Of a stretch of DNA of 64,000 nucleotides, positions 37,701-44,229 are shown piece after piece. The DNA comes from Stenomitos rutilans HA7619-LM2. GTDB lineage: Bacteria; Cyanobacteriota; Cyanobacteriia; Leptolyngbyales; Leptolyngbyaceae. The DNA lies in the NCBI GenBank assembly GCA_019358945.1, contig JAHHIE010000008.1, positions 1 through 64,000 of the forward strand, read 5' to 3'. Position numbers and translations under genes: made by a program. The notes beneath the pieces were generated by a model. The model was given only the letters and a program-made list of their open reading frames with translations. It was not told the DNA's origin and made no database searches. Position 1 is the first letter of the stretch, and every line of letters begins with the position of its first letter.

Positions 37701-38139
37701 GAGTGGGGTGTGGGGTCTGGGACGTAAGAACAGGTTGAGTTGCTTCCCCTGCTTCCCCTGCTTCCCCTGCTTCCCCTGCTTCCCCTGCTTCCCCTGCTTT
37801 TCTCCTCTCCCCCCTCTCCTCTCTCCTCTCCTTCCCCTGCGCCACCTGAAACTCTAGTGACGAAGACTGCCCTCGGTAGCGACTGCGGACGATGCGGTAA
37901 GTTTGCTGATTGTTGATAAAAATAAAATCCACTTGTGTTTCTTGTGCGCCAATGTGGATGACATCGTCTTCGGCAGCAGCACGGCTTTGCCCCCAAACTG
38001 CCCACGCGATCGCTTCCAACAAGGATGATTTTCCGGCTCCATTGGCACCACAAATACAGGCCGTGTGTAACCCTCGAAAATCTAGAGTTGCTTCACGATA
38101 GCTAAGAAAGTTCTTGAGTACTAGCTTTAGGGGAATCAT
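34777..38139 (-). CDS. sbcC: SbcC/Rad50-type SMC-like nuclease subunit
   Basis: ATPase subunit of the SbcCD (Mre11-Rad50-like) nuclease that opens hairpins and processes DNA ends and palindromes. 1120 residues, longer than the usual 1000-1050. Walker A GANGAGKSS at 31-39; a long Gln-rich coiled coil; the zinc-hook CPLC at Cys600 and Cys603; the ABC signature YSGGEAFRVN; and Walker B MLIVDEGFGTQD near residue 1050. Three stretches look like intergenic repeat DNA translated in frame (about residues 102-145, 535-597 and 910-920); they account for much of the extra length. The nuclease partner SbcD is not in the window. Confidence 0.92.
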   Translation of the reverse strand: MIPLKLVLKNFLSYREATLDFRGLHTACICGANGAGKSSLLEAIAWAVWGQSRAAAEDDVIHIGAQETQVDFIFINNQQTYRIVRSRYRGQSSSLEFQVAQGKERREERGERRKAGEAGEAGEAGEAGEAGEATQPVLTSQTPHPTLTFRTLTAKGVRATQQLILEHLKLDYETFVNSAYLRQGRADEFMLKRPTERKQILADLLKLDQYDRMAEQAKDQSRQFKGQLELLERNLEVVQKQLQQRDRIVQEQLGLEGVLAGMQQQQATDSEQLQALQTIQQQHQTWQQQLTWQQQQQRHQAQDCQRLQRELAAAQQQQQELETLLQQEAAIVAGYHHFQTLQVHEEALAARFKAHQIAQHQLQHYQQQQTEHLATQQRQLQQLQAQLEALLQQEAELQQTLSKTANITAALQQLQQARTHLIHLDQLQVQASPLLQRRQQLQNQIEREQTRLTARLEELQASAHQLQAQQQCQPQLKQAVQDVSDRIAALEARRTYQERVRERGLERRSFMEQLQEQQRHCEAQLAELEQKMQLLKQEPGARSQESEVAGQGSGVKGNRGSRRRHADMETQGHGDTKLRTQNLEFITHNSPPPFPSYPPCPLCNRPLDEQHWSLVLEKHQAEQQAITEQIWVIREQLSASEREIQILRQEYRDLERELKPYHAVLERRGQLQEQLQTTIATQTTLQQIVAEAAELEQSLQLGNYATELQEELRLLDHSLNQLNYDEKNHALARGEVDRWRWAEIRHAEMKQAQRRHTQLAQRQPDLEAQVAAEQASLDQLNAETAAQLAALKHHMAETGYDLEQHNNIRQALRQSQTWQLQHQELERARQQHPQSQQRVLALTQTLHDRQHDRQLAATQIQQLVQQLEQTPACQAQIQQLEQSMQQRRSQLDENLAALGRLQQQQQQLEILKTQNSKLKTDLQTARHQQRIYQELAQAFGKNGIQALMIENALPQLEAETNQILSRLSANQLHIQFVTQRSNRREQARQAKLATKAPHNETPSSKLIETLDILIADAHGTRPYETYSGGEAFRVNFAIRLALARLLTHRSGTALQMLIVDEGFGTQDAEGCDRLIAAINAIAADFACILTVTHVPHFKEAFQSRIEVSKTEQGSQVSLVI
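35381..35411. repeat. AACTCAAAACTC-type repeat inside sbcC
   Basis: TTTTGAG repeated four times, the same family as the intergenic repeat at 5985-6013. It is translated in frame as LKTQNSKLKT within the second coiled-coil arm. Confidence 0.75.
36350..36535. repeat. composite simple-repeat insertion next to the SbcC zinc hook
   Basis: About 185 bp of motifs otherwise seen between genes (TCCGTGTCCCTGTGTCTCCATG; CTGACTCCTGACTTCTGGCTCC; TTTTGAGTTCTAAGTTT), translated in frame directly before the hook Cys600. Confidence 0.65.
37705..37836. repeat. CTTCCCCTG nonamer repeat and flanking C/T-rich insertion inside sbcC
   Basis: Six exact copies of CTTCCCCTG at 37743-37796, flanked by further C/T-rich DNA. 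On the coding strand this gives alternating A-G-E triplets near residues 115-132. Because 9 is a multiple of 3, copy-number changes leave the frame intact. Confidence 0.85.
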
Positions 38140-38571
38140 GCCGTACCAGCGTTGCAGACCTAATCTTCAGATTAGCAGTACGCTTGCACTTTAATACATT
38201 TGCACTTTAGTACGCCAGCACTTTCTATCAAACTAGAAGCAAAATAGCAGGCTTGAATGAGCAAAGTTTGCTACAGCAAAAATATTTTTGTAAAGTGAAA
38301 CGATTTCAACTGAGTTGGCGGTACTTGCTGAGACGTGTTAATTCGCGGTTAAAGCCTTGTTAGCTTGCTTCTCTACACTGTATACATACGTGGGCGAGTC
38401 AACTTCTAAGACACTCTATGGTTGAAATATGGGCACTTTAAGCTTGATGTTGGGTGACTGGCAGTGTTTCTCTGATGCAATACGCTCAGCCCTCTATCCT
38501 AACTCTGCCTTCACAAGCTGTGCTTCCTGGCTCAAGCAAGGCTAGATCACTCAATCTAATCCAGATAACGA
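38140..38571. other. 432-bp divergent promoter region, nothing else seen
   Basis: It lies between the starts of sbcC (minus) and the diguanylate cyclase (plus). There are short direct repeats (GCACTTTAATACATTTGCACTTTAGTAC, 38184-38213) but no gene or clear promoter motif. Confidence 0.4.
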
Positions 38572-41313
38572 ATGTTGTTTCACTTGTTCAAGCAGATTAC
38601 CGCTAGAAGGATAGGAAATACGCCTTTGCGCTGTGTGCTGATTGTGCCCTTTGTTTTACAAATTGTGGGCACAGTTGGGTTAGTTAGCTACCTCTCGTTT
38701 AAGAACGGGCAACAGGCGGTGAATGATTTGGTGAATCAACTAATGAGTGATGTGAGCGATCGCACGCAACAGCATCTCAAATCTTATACAAAACTGCCCC
38801 AACAAATTACGCGACTGGTTACAGATGATCTGGAGCTCGGTACGATCAGCCTCAAGGCACCTAACCTGCGGAGTTTAGATGCCTATTTCTTAAAGCGCAT
38901 TCAAACGTTTGATGGGGTTAGTTTTATCTACGTAGGCAATGAACAGGGCAAGTTTATTGGTGCGGGACCCACGCAAAGGTTTGGTCAACTCGACCATATT
39001 GTTGAAGTCGCCGATGGTACGACGAAGGGAAACTATCTTTCCTATGCCGTTGATGCCAGAGGCGATCGAATCAAGCAAGTGGGTATTTCCAAAAACTATG
39101 ATCCACGTCGTCGTCCCTGGTACAAAGCCGCCGCTAAAGGTAAAGCAACCTGGAGCGAGATTTATGCCTTTATTGGTGAGGCAAATGAAGGACTAACCAT
39201 TACAGCCGTCAAGCCGTTTTATCAGGCATCGGGGCGGTTGGCTGGGGTCGCTGCCGTTGATCTATACCTGAATGATATCAGCGTCTTCTTGAACCGCTTG
39301 CATGTCAGCCACTCTGGACGAGTCTTTGTTATGGAACCAGATGGAAACCTGGTTGCTAGTTCTGATCATCAGCGCTCTTACACCAAAGCAGGTGGCAGGC
39401 TTCAACGGCTTACAGCTTCTGCCAGTAGTGATCCACTGATTCGAGCCACTGTAGAGCATTTGCAGCATGCGATCGGCAATTTTGGAAGTATTCAAAAACC
39501 ACAGCGGCTCCAGTTTGAGAACCGTGGGCAGCGTGCCTATGTGCAGGTATCTCCCTGGCGGGATGAGTTTGGCTTGAATTGGCTGATTGTAGCCGTAATG
39601 CCCGAATCTGATTTTATGGCGCGCATTGATGCCAATACTCGTACAACAGTTTGGCTGTGTCTTGCTGCTTTGATTGTGTCGATCGCGATTGGTGCGGTGA
39701 CAGCCCGTAGAATCACCCGCCCAATCTTGCGCCTCAACGCAACTGCGAAGGCGATCGCAGCCGGACAATGGCAGCCTCCAATCACACTTGATCGAGCGGA
39801 TGAACTGGGCGAACTTACCCATTCCTTTAATCAAATGGCGAGTCAACTCCAAGCCTCTCTCGCTGAAATGCAGCAGTTAAATCAAAAGCTCTCGGACGGT
39901 GAAAGTCGCTTGGCGCAGTTTTTAGAAGCGCTCCCAATTGGGGTTGCTGTCCATAATCCTGATGGCACTGTTTTTTACTTTAACCAGACCGCTAAGCGCT
40001 TATTAGGCATTGAGACGATTCCAGACCGCACTATCGAGCGACAGGCTGCTGCCTACCAGATTTATCGGGTTGGTACGCAGCAACTTTACCCAGTTGAAGA
40101 CCTACCTGCTGTACGGGCTTTAAGAGGTGAAAACGTTGTCACAGATGATCTTGAACTGCACCGAGACGGCGACATCCACTTTCTGGAAGTGCTGGCAACA
40201 CCGATTGTGGACGGTCTGGGCAAGGTTACTTATGCGATCGTAGCCTTCCAAGACGTGAGTGAACGTAAGCATGCTGAAGCAACGCTGCGTGCCAGTGAAG
40301 CACGCTTTCGTCGGCTGACTGAGAATGTGCCAGGTGTGATCTACCGCTATGTCTATTACGCCAATGGCACCAGAGGGTTTACGTACCTCAGTCCACGGTT
40401 TCGTGAACTGTATGAAACCGACCAGGCATTGGCAATGGATGATCCTAACTGCTTGTGGCGTATGGTTCCTCCAGAAGACCTGGCAGCCATGCGAACATCC
40501 ATTGATCTTTGCACGCAACAACTTCAGCCCTGGTCGATGGAACATCGCGTGCTGCTGCCGTCTGGTCGTCTCATTTGGGTACAACATTTCTCCTGCCCAG
40601 AGCGACAACCTAATGGTGATGTCATTTATGATGGGTTCTCGATCAACGTGACCGATCGCAAACAGGCAGAACTCTTCCTGGCAAATTACAACCGTCTGTT
40701 AGAGCAGCAGGTTCAGGAACGCACACTGGCATTAGAACAGGAAATCGCTGAACGCCAAAAAGCCGAAGATGCTCTCAAGCAAGTGAACTTAGAGCTAAAG
40801 CGCCTTGCAACGCTGGATGGCTTAACCCAGATTGCCAATCGGCACCGCTTTGATACCTATTTTACGCAAGAGTGGCGACGAGCAGTACGAGAACAAACGC
40901 CGCTATCGTTGATCCTTTGTGATGTCGATTTCTTCAAGCCCTACAACGATCGCTATGGGCATCAGGCAGGCGATGAATGTTTACGTCAAATTGCTCAGGC
41001 TATGAGTAGTGCCATCAAGCGCCCCAGTGATTTGCTAGCACGGTATGGTGGTGAAGAGTTTGTTGTCGTGCTGCCAAATACCGACAGTGAGGGTGCTAAT
41101 ACTGTAGCCGCCGCGCTTCAGGCAGAAATTCGACGACTCAAATTATCCCATGCCCACTCTAAAGTGAGCGACTACATTACCATTAGCCTGGGCATTGCCA
41201 GTACGATTCCACAGGTTGATGGAACACTCAATAACTTGGTTGCTGCGGCTGACACAGCCCTGTATCGCGCTAAAAAAGAGGGACGCGATCGCACCGTAAC
41301 GTACCAGTTGTAA
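38572..41313 (+). CDS. Cache-HAMP-PAS-PAS-GGDEF diguanylate cyclase
   Basis: 913-residue membrane receptor that makes c-di-GMP from GTP. TM1 at about 20-42, a periplasmic double-Cache ligand domain (about 45-350, with RRRPWYKAAAKGKATWSEIY and AGVAAVDLYLNDI), TM2 at about 353-375, HAMP (about 372-430), two PAS domains (about 445-560 and 580-700, the second of the PAS-PAC type), a coiled coil (NRLLEQQVQERTLALEQEIAE) and a GGDEF domain. The active-site motif is GGEEF (826-830), and the inhibitory I-site R-x-x-D (817-820) stands five residues before it, so product inhibition is expected. No EAL domain. A possible but unproven source of c-di-GMP for BcsA. Confidence 0.92.
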   Translation: MLFHLFKQITARRIGNTPLRCVLIVPFVLQIVGTVGLVSYLSFKNGQQAVNDLVNQLMSDVSDRTQQHLKSYTKLPQQITRLVTDDLELGTISLKAPNLRSLDAYFLKRIQTFDGVSFIYVGNEQGKFIGAGPTQRFGQLDHIVEVADGTTKGNYLSYAVDARGDRIKQVGISKNYDPRRRPWYKAAAKGKATWSEIYAFIGEANEGLTITAVKPFYQASGRLAGVAAVDLYLNDISVFLNRLHVSHSGRVFVMEPDGNLVASSDHQRSYTKAGGRLQRLTASASSDPLIRATVEHLQHAIGNFGSIQKPQRLQFENRGQRAYVQVSPWRDEFGLNWLIVAVMPESDFMARIDANTRTTVWLCLAALIVSIAIGAVTARRITRPILRLNATAKAIAAGQWQPPITLDRADELGELTHSFNQMASQLQASLAEMQQLNQKLSDGESRLAQFLEALPIGVAVHNPDGTVFYFNQTAKRLLGIETIPDRTIERQAAAYQIYRVGTQQLYPVEDLPAVRALRGENVVTDDLELHRDGDIHFLEVLATPIVDGLGKVTYAIVAFQDVSERKHAEATLRASEARFRRLTENVPGVIYRYVYYANGTRGFTYLSPRFRELYETDQALAMDDPNCLWRMVPPEDLAAMRTSIDLCTQQLQPWSMEHRVLLPSGRLIWVQHFSCPERQPNGDVIYDGFSINVTDRKQAELFLANYNRLLEQQVQERTLALEQEIAERQKAEDALKQVNLELKRLATLDGLTQIANRHRFDTYFTQEWRRAVREQTPLSLILCDVDFFKPYNDRYGHQAGDECLRQIAQAMSSAIKRPSDLLARYGGEEFVVVLPNTDSEGANTVAAALQAEIRRLKLSHAHSKVSDYITISLGIASTIPQVDGTLNNLVAAADTALYRAKKEGRDRTVTYQL

Positions 41314-41414
41314 GAATCGGCCTGGTGATGGACGGTTTTCCTCTGATGTAATGAGCGAAATCTTGAAGGAGCGTTTGAATTTATACCAATCATTCTCCTT
41401 ACATCAACTACGTT

Positions 41415-41840
41415 ATGGGAAGACGGTGCAGGAAGCACAAAAAATGGTTCTCCTGTGGGCATCAAGATTTGGGTAAAACGTGTCACCCCTATGCCAGTAA
41501 AGCGATGGATAGCCAAACTCAGCAACGCGATGACGAGCAAAAACGGCAGCACCGACAGCAATGGCAGCAAGCCTTTGCACATGATTCTGTTGATCTCACA
41601 GGTTTACCGACACACATTGTCCTTAAAGCGCGAAAAATTTTGCAGGAACTCAGTGCTGGAAAAGGCTACTACCAGTTTCAAGGCAAGCGCTTTCGGTTTG
41701 ACCGCACACTCATCTCGATTCCAGTCACTTACAGCTACCGCTTGCTGTGCCGTGAGCAAAAAGACGGTCTTCTGCCGCTTAAAGTGCTTTCTCATGAACA
41801 GTACAACGCGATCGCTCGCAATCGGGTCGCCATCGGATAG
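41415..41840 (+). CDS. conserved-looking small cyanobacterial protein with N-terminal Cys/His motif
   Basis: 141 residues, ATG start. The N-terminus GRRCRKHKKWFSCGHQDLGK then TCHPY has a Cys/His arrangement (C5, H8, C14, H16, C23, H24) suited to binding one zinc ion. A helical, Gln- and Arg-rich middle follows, then LISIPVTYSYRLLCREQKDG, a beta-rich block resembling the conserved core of small RNA- or DNA-interacting proteins. I know similar proteins from cyanobacteria but no function. Another long frame on the same strand (41455-41877) runs through it and is rejected. Convergent with rsmD, 18 bp apart. Confidence 0.65.
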   Translation: MGRRCRKHKKWFSCGHQDLGKTCHPYASKAMDSQTQQRDDEQKRQHRQQWQQAFAHDSVDLTGLPTHIVLKARKILQELSAGKGYYQFQGKRFRFDRTLISIPVTYSYRLLCREQKDGLLPLKVLSHEQYNAIARNRVAIG

Positions 41841-41857
41841 GCTACCAGCGACGCTCT

Positions 41858-42397
41858 TTACGCTCGATAAAAGGTGAGTGCCGTCTTGCCATAAACCTTT
41901 TGGCGACAAAGTTTCAGAGTTACTGGTGTTGGCATATTTTTGCGATCGGGGCTATGCTCCACCGCGAATTCTCCATCGGGCACTAAAAGTTGAAGGCACG
42001 CGATCGCCTCGATCACGGGTTCATACAAATTACTGTCATAGGGTGGATCAAAGTAAATGTGATCGAATTTCTGCCCTTCCAGTGCTTTTATGCGCTGTCG
42101 CACATCACCTCGTAACACTTGAAACGTTTGAGTTTCTTTCGCCACTTGCTGCCAGTTTTGCCGAATAATGGCACAGGCACGAGTAGACTGTTCAATGCCA
42201 ACAACAAGGCTTGCCCCTCGGCAAAGCGCTTCCGCACCCATCGCGCCACTACCTGCACAGAGATCCAACCAACGACAGTCTACAATTGTGCCCTGCCAAA
42301 TGTTGAATAAGGCCGATCGCACGATCGCCAGCGTGGGTCGTGTTTCCTGTCCTGGCAGGGTTTTGAGCTGCCGATTACCGTAAATCCGTAAGCTCAT
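41858..42397 (-). CDS. rsmD: 16S rRNA (guanine(966)-N(2))-methyltransferase
   Basis: SAM-dependent methyltransferase that modifies G966 of 16S rRNA during 30S assembly. 179 residues, typical. SAM-binding LDLCAGSGAMG at 44-54, the N6/N2-methylation motif DPPY at 117-120, and conserved GNRQLKT near the N-terminus. ATG at 42395-42397 overlaps the stop of the upstream gene by 4 nt (ATGA), so the two are translationally coupled. Confidence 0.92.
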   Translation of the reverse strand: MSLRIYGNRQLKTLPGQETRPTLAIVRSALFNIWQGTIVDCRWLDLCAGSGAMGAEALCRGASLVVGIEQSTRACAIIRQNWQQVAKETQTFQVLRGDVRQRIKALEGQKFDHIYFDPPYDSNLYEPVIEAIACLQLLVPDGEFAVEHSPDRKNMPTPVTLKLCRQKVYGKTALTFYRA

Positions 42398-43026
42398 TGC
42401 GTCTGGTCAGATAAGTTTTTCTGCATCGCTTCGCCTACTTGCGCAACTGTCATGTCTTGATGTTGCAGCAACGAGTCAGCGACATTACTTTGATCAAAGT
42501 GGCTTCGATTTTGGCTGAGTTTATACTTGCCTTCTAACTTGGTTACTTGCATTTCAAAGCCAACGATCGCCGCCATCATGCCCTCGCGATAGCCCGCTGA
42601 CAGTGCATCCCATTGTGGTTTATAAGCGGGTTCATAAAAAGAAACCATCGCTTTAATCATCGCGTCTATACTTTCTGGAGACTCTGCCAGCGTAATCATC
42701 TGCGGCTTGCCAAACGCGTGGACTGCGATGTAGTTCCATGTGGGTACATTCTCGCGCTTTTCGTACAGTGAGGGCGATATGTAAGCGTGTGGATCGTTGA
42801 AAATTGCTAATGACTCAGCTTGACCAAAGGCTTGCCACTGAGGATTTGCCTTAGCAAGATGTCCTGTAAGTTTGACAACCCCATCATGGACTGTTGTAAC
42901 TAATGGCACGTGAGATGCCGTCGGAATGTTGTCTACAACAGTCACCAAGGTGGCAAAGCTAAATGCCTGCATAAAATCAACGAGCTTTTTCAAATCGTCT
43001 TCACGAAAAGCTGGTGAAACATACAT
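42394..43026 (-). CDS. PaiB-type FMN-binding protein
   Basis: 210 residues of the FMN-binding, negative-regulator PaiB family, with a split-barrel flavin fold. Visible family features are MYVSPAFREDDLKKLVDFM at the start, HLAKANPQW (about 77-85), NVPTWNYIAVHAFG (about 113-126) and KYKLSQNR near the end. Members bind FMN or, in related proteins, heme, and in Bacillus PaiB affects sporulation genes, but the biochemical role is unclear. Located between hisH and rsmD with 1-nt and 4-nt overlaps. Confidence 0.85.
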   Translation of the reverse strand: MYVSPAFREDDLKKLVDFMQAFSFATLVTVVDNIPTASHVPLVTTVHDGVVKLTGHLAKANPQWQAFGQAESLAIFNDPHAYISPSLYEKRENVPTWNYIAVHAFGKPQMITLAESPESIDAMIKAMVSFYEPAYKPQWDALSAGYREGMMAAIVGFEMQVTKLEGKYKLSQNRSHFDQSNVADSLLQHQDMTVAQVGEAMQKNLSDQTQ

Positions 43027-43670
43027 CAGCCGATCATAGATAAAGGACGACTATTCACTAACTGCACAAAATTTGCCAGGATTTGCAGCCCTGATGTAGA
43101 CGATTTTTCAGGATGAAATTGAACTGCCATGAGGTTCTCTTTTGCGATCGCAGCCGTCACTGTCTGGCTTCCATGCGTAATCGTTGCAGCACGCACATTA
43201 GCATCAGTGGGATCAACGTAATACGAATGCACAAAGTACAGCCACGGAGCGGCAGGTAATTGCTGCCACAAGGGAGAATGGGGTTGAGTGAGTTCTAACT
43301 GATTCCAGCCCATGTGCGGAATGGTGATGCCGGGTTCATGACGAAAGCGCTTGACGGTGCCTGCGATAATGCCTAAGCCCGGTTCCTTACCTTCCTCACT
43401 GGACTCAAACAGAATTTGCAACCCCAGGCAAATGCCCAAAAAAGGTTTGCCGCTGGCGATCGCTCGTTTAAGCGGTGCTTCCAAATGGCGCGATCGCAAA
43501 TGTTGTACAGCCGGATCAAAGGCACCAACACCGGGCAGCACGATCGCATCCGCCTGTTCCAACTCAAGCGACGAATCGGTAATCTTGGGAGCTGCACCTG
43601 CTTTCTCCAGTCCTTTACAGGCAGAGTGCAGGTTGCCCATGTCGTAGTCCACCACTGCGATCGTTGGCAT
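43026..43670 (-). CDS. hisH: imidazole glycerol phosphate synthase subunit HisH
   Basis: Glutaminase subunit that supplies ammonia to HisF for the fifth step of histidine synthesis. 214 residues. The class I amidotransferase triad is complete: Cys81 (LGICLGLQ), His186 and Glu188 (QFHPEKSS). Oxyanion-region PGVGAF is present at about 46-51. No other histidine gene is nearby, as is common in cyanobacteria, where the pathway is scattered. It is the promoter-proximal gene of hisH-paiB-like-rsmD. Confidence 0.95.
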   Translation of the reverse strand: MPTIAVVDYDMGNLHSACKGLEKAGAAPKITDSSLELEQADAIVLPGVGAFDPAVQHLRSRHLEAPLKRAIASGKPFLGICLGLQILFESSEEGKEPGLGIIAGTVKRFRHEPGITIPHMGWNQLELTQPHSPLWQQLPAAPWLYFVHSYYVDPTDANVRAATITHGSQTVTAAIAKENLMAVQFHPEKSSTSGLQILANFVQLVNSRPLSMIG

Positions 43671-43803
43671 CTTCTGTCCCTTTATGCGCGTTCACTCTCT
43701 AAAATTGTAGTCTGCCACAGTCGCCTACACGCTAGCCGGAAACGCTGCGGCAAATGCAAATTCACATCCACCAACAGAGCTTAATTGTGGTCTAAAAGCC
43801 ATC

Positions 43804-43895
43804 ATTCATCCTCCTTCACTTCTACCTCCTGACTCCTGACTTCTCCCCATCCCCCATCTCCTATCTCCCAACCCCTATCCCCCATTCCCCACTCC
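43804..43895. repeat. C/T-rich simple-repeat tract
   Basis: Variants of CTCCTGACTTCT and CCCCATTCCCCACTCC fill the gap between hisH and the 79-residue gene. They belong to the same families as those inside sbcC. Confidence 0.7.
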
Positions 43896-43901
43896 TTCTC
43901 C

Positions 43902-44141
43902 ATGTTCAAAGTTGTCACACCCAGATTCTCACAAACCTTCGATCGCTGGACAGATGCCCTCAACGCTGCCAAAGACCTCATCCCCGAATGCAAAAGCCTG
44001 ACAGAAGACATTCGTATTTTTCTCTTTGACGATCTGGTGTGGGTCTACAGTCGGCTGCACAAGTACCCGCAGTACATCGGTGCAGGCATGTACGATCGCC
44101 TCGCGCGGCTCTTTGTACAGGAAGCGATGGAAGAGGAGTGA
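43902..44141 (+). CDS. small conserved-looking protein of unknown function
   Basis: 79 residues, ATG start, encoding MFKVVTPRFSQTFDRWTDAL, then helical segments and LFDDLVWVYSRLHKYPQYIG with an acidic end (EAMEEE). No membrane segment or cysteine pair. It looks like one of the small soluble proteins shared among cyanobacteria, with charged and aromatic residues in a compact helical pattern. Function unknown. It follows a C/T-rich repeat tract and precedes the MMPL gene convergently. Confidence 0.6.
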   Translation: MFKVVTPRFSQTFDRWTDALNAAKDLIPECKSLTEDIRIFLFDDLVWVYSRLHKYPQYIGAGMYDRLARLFVQEAMEEE

Positions 44142-44229
44142 GGAGGAGCGAGGGCAGGGGAAGAGGAGGGAGCAAGGAGAGCGGAGGGAGCGACTCAGAA
44201 CTCTTTAGTAAAGCGGTGCAAAACACTAC

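Noticed and set aside
37743-37796. CRISPR or independent repeat locus
   Set aside because: The repeat unit is only 9 bp, continuous, and inside a coding frame.
41455-41877. 140-residue frame overlapping the Cys/His protein and the rsmD end
   Set aside because: Same-strand alternative frame without family-like sequence; the 41415 frame has a clear metal-type motif.
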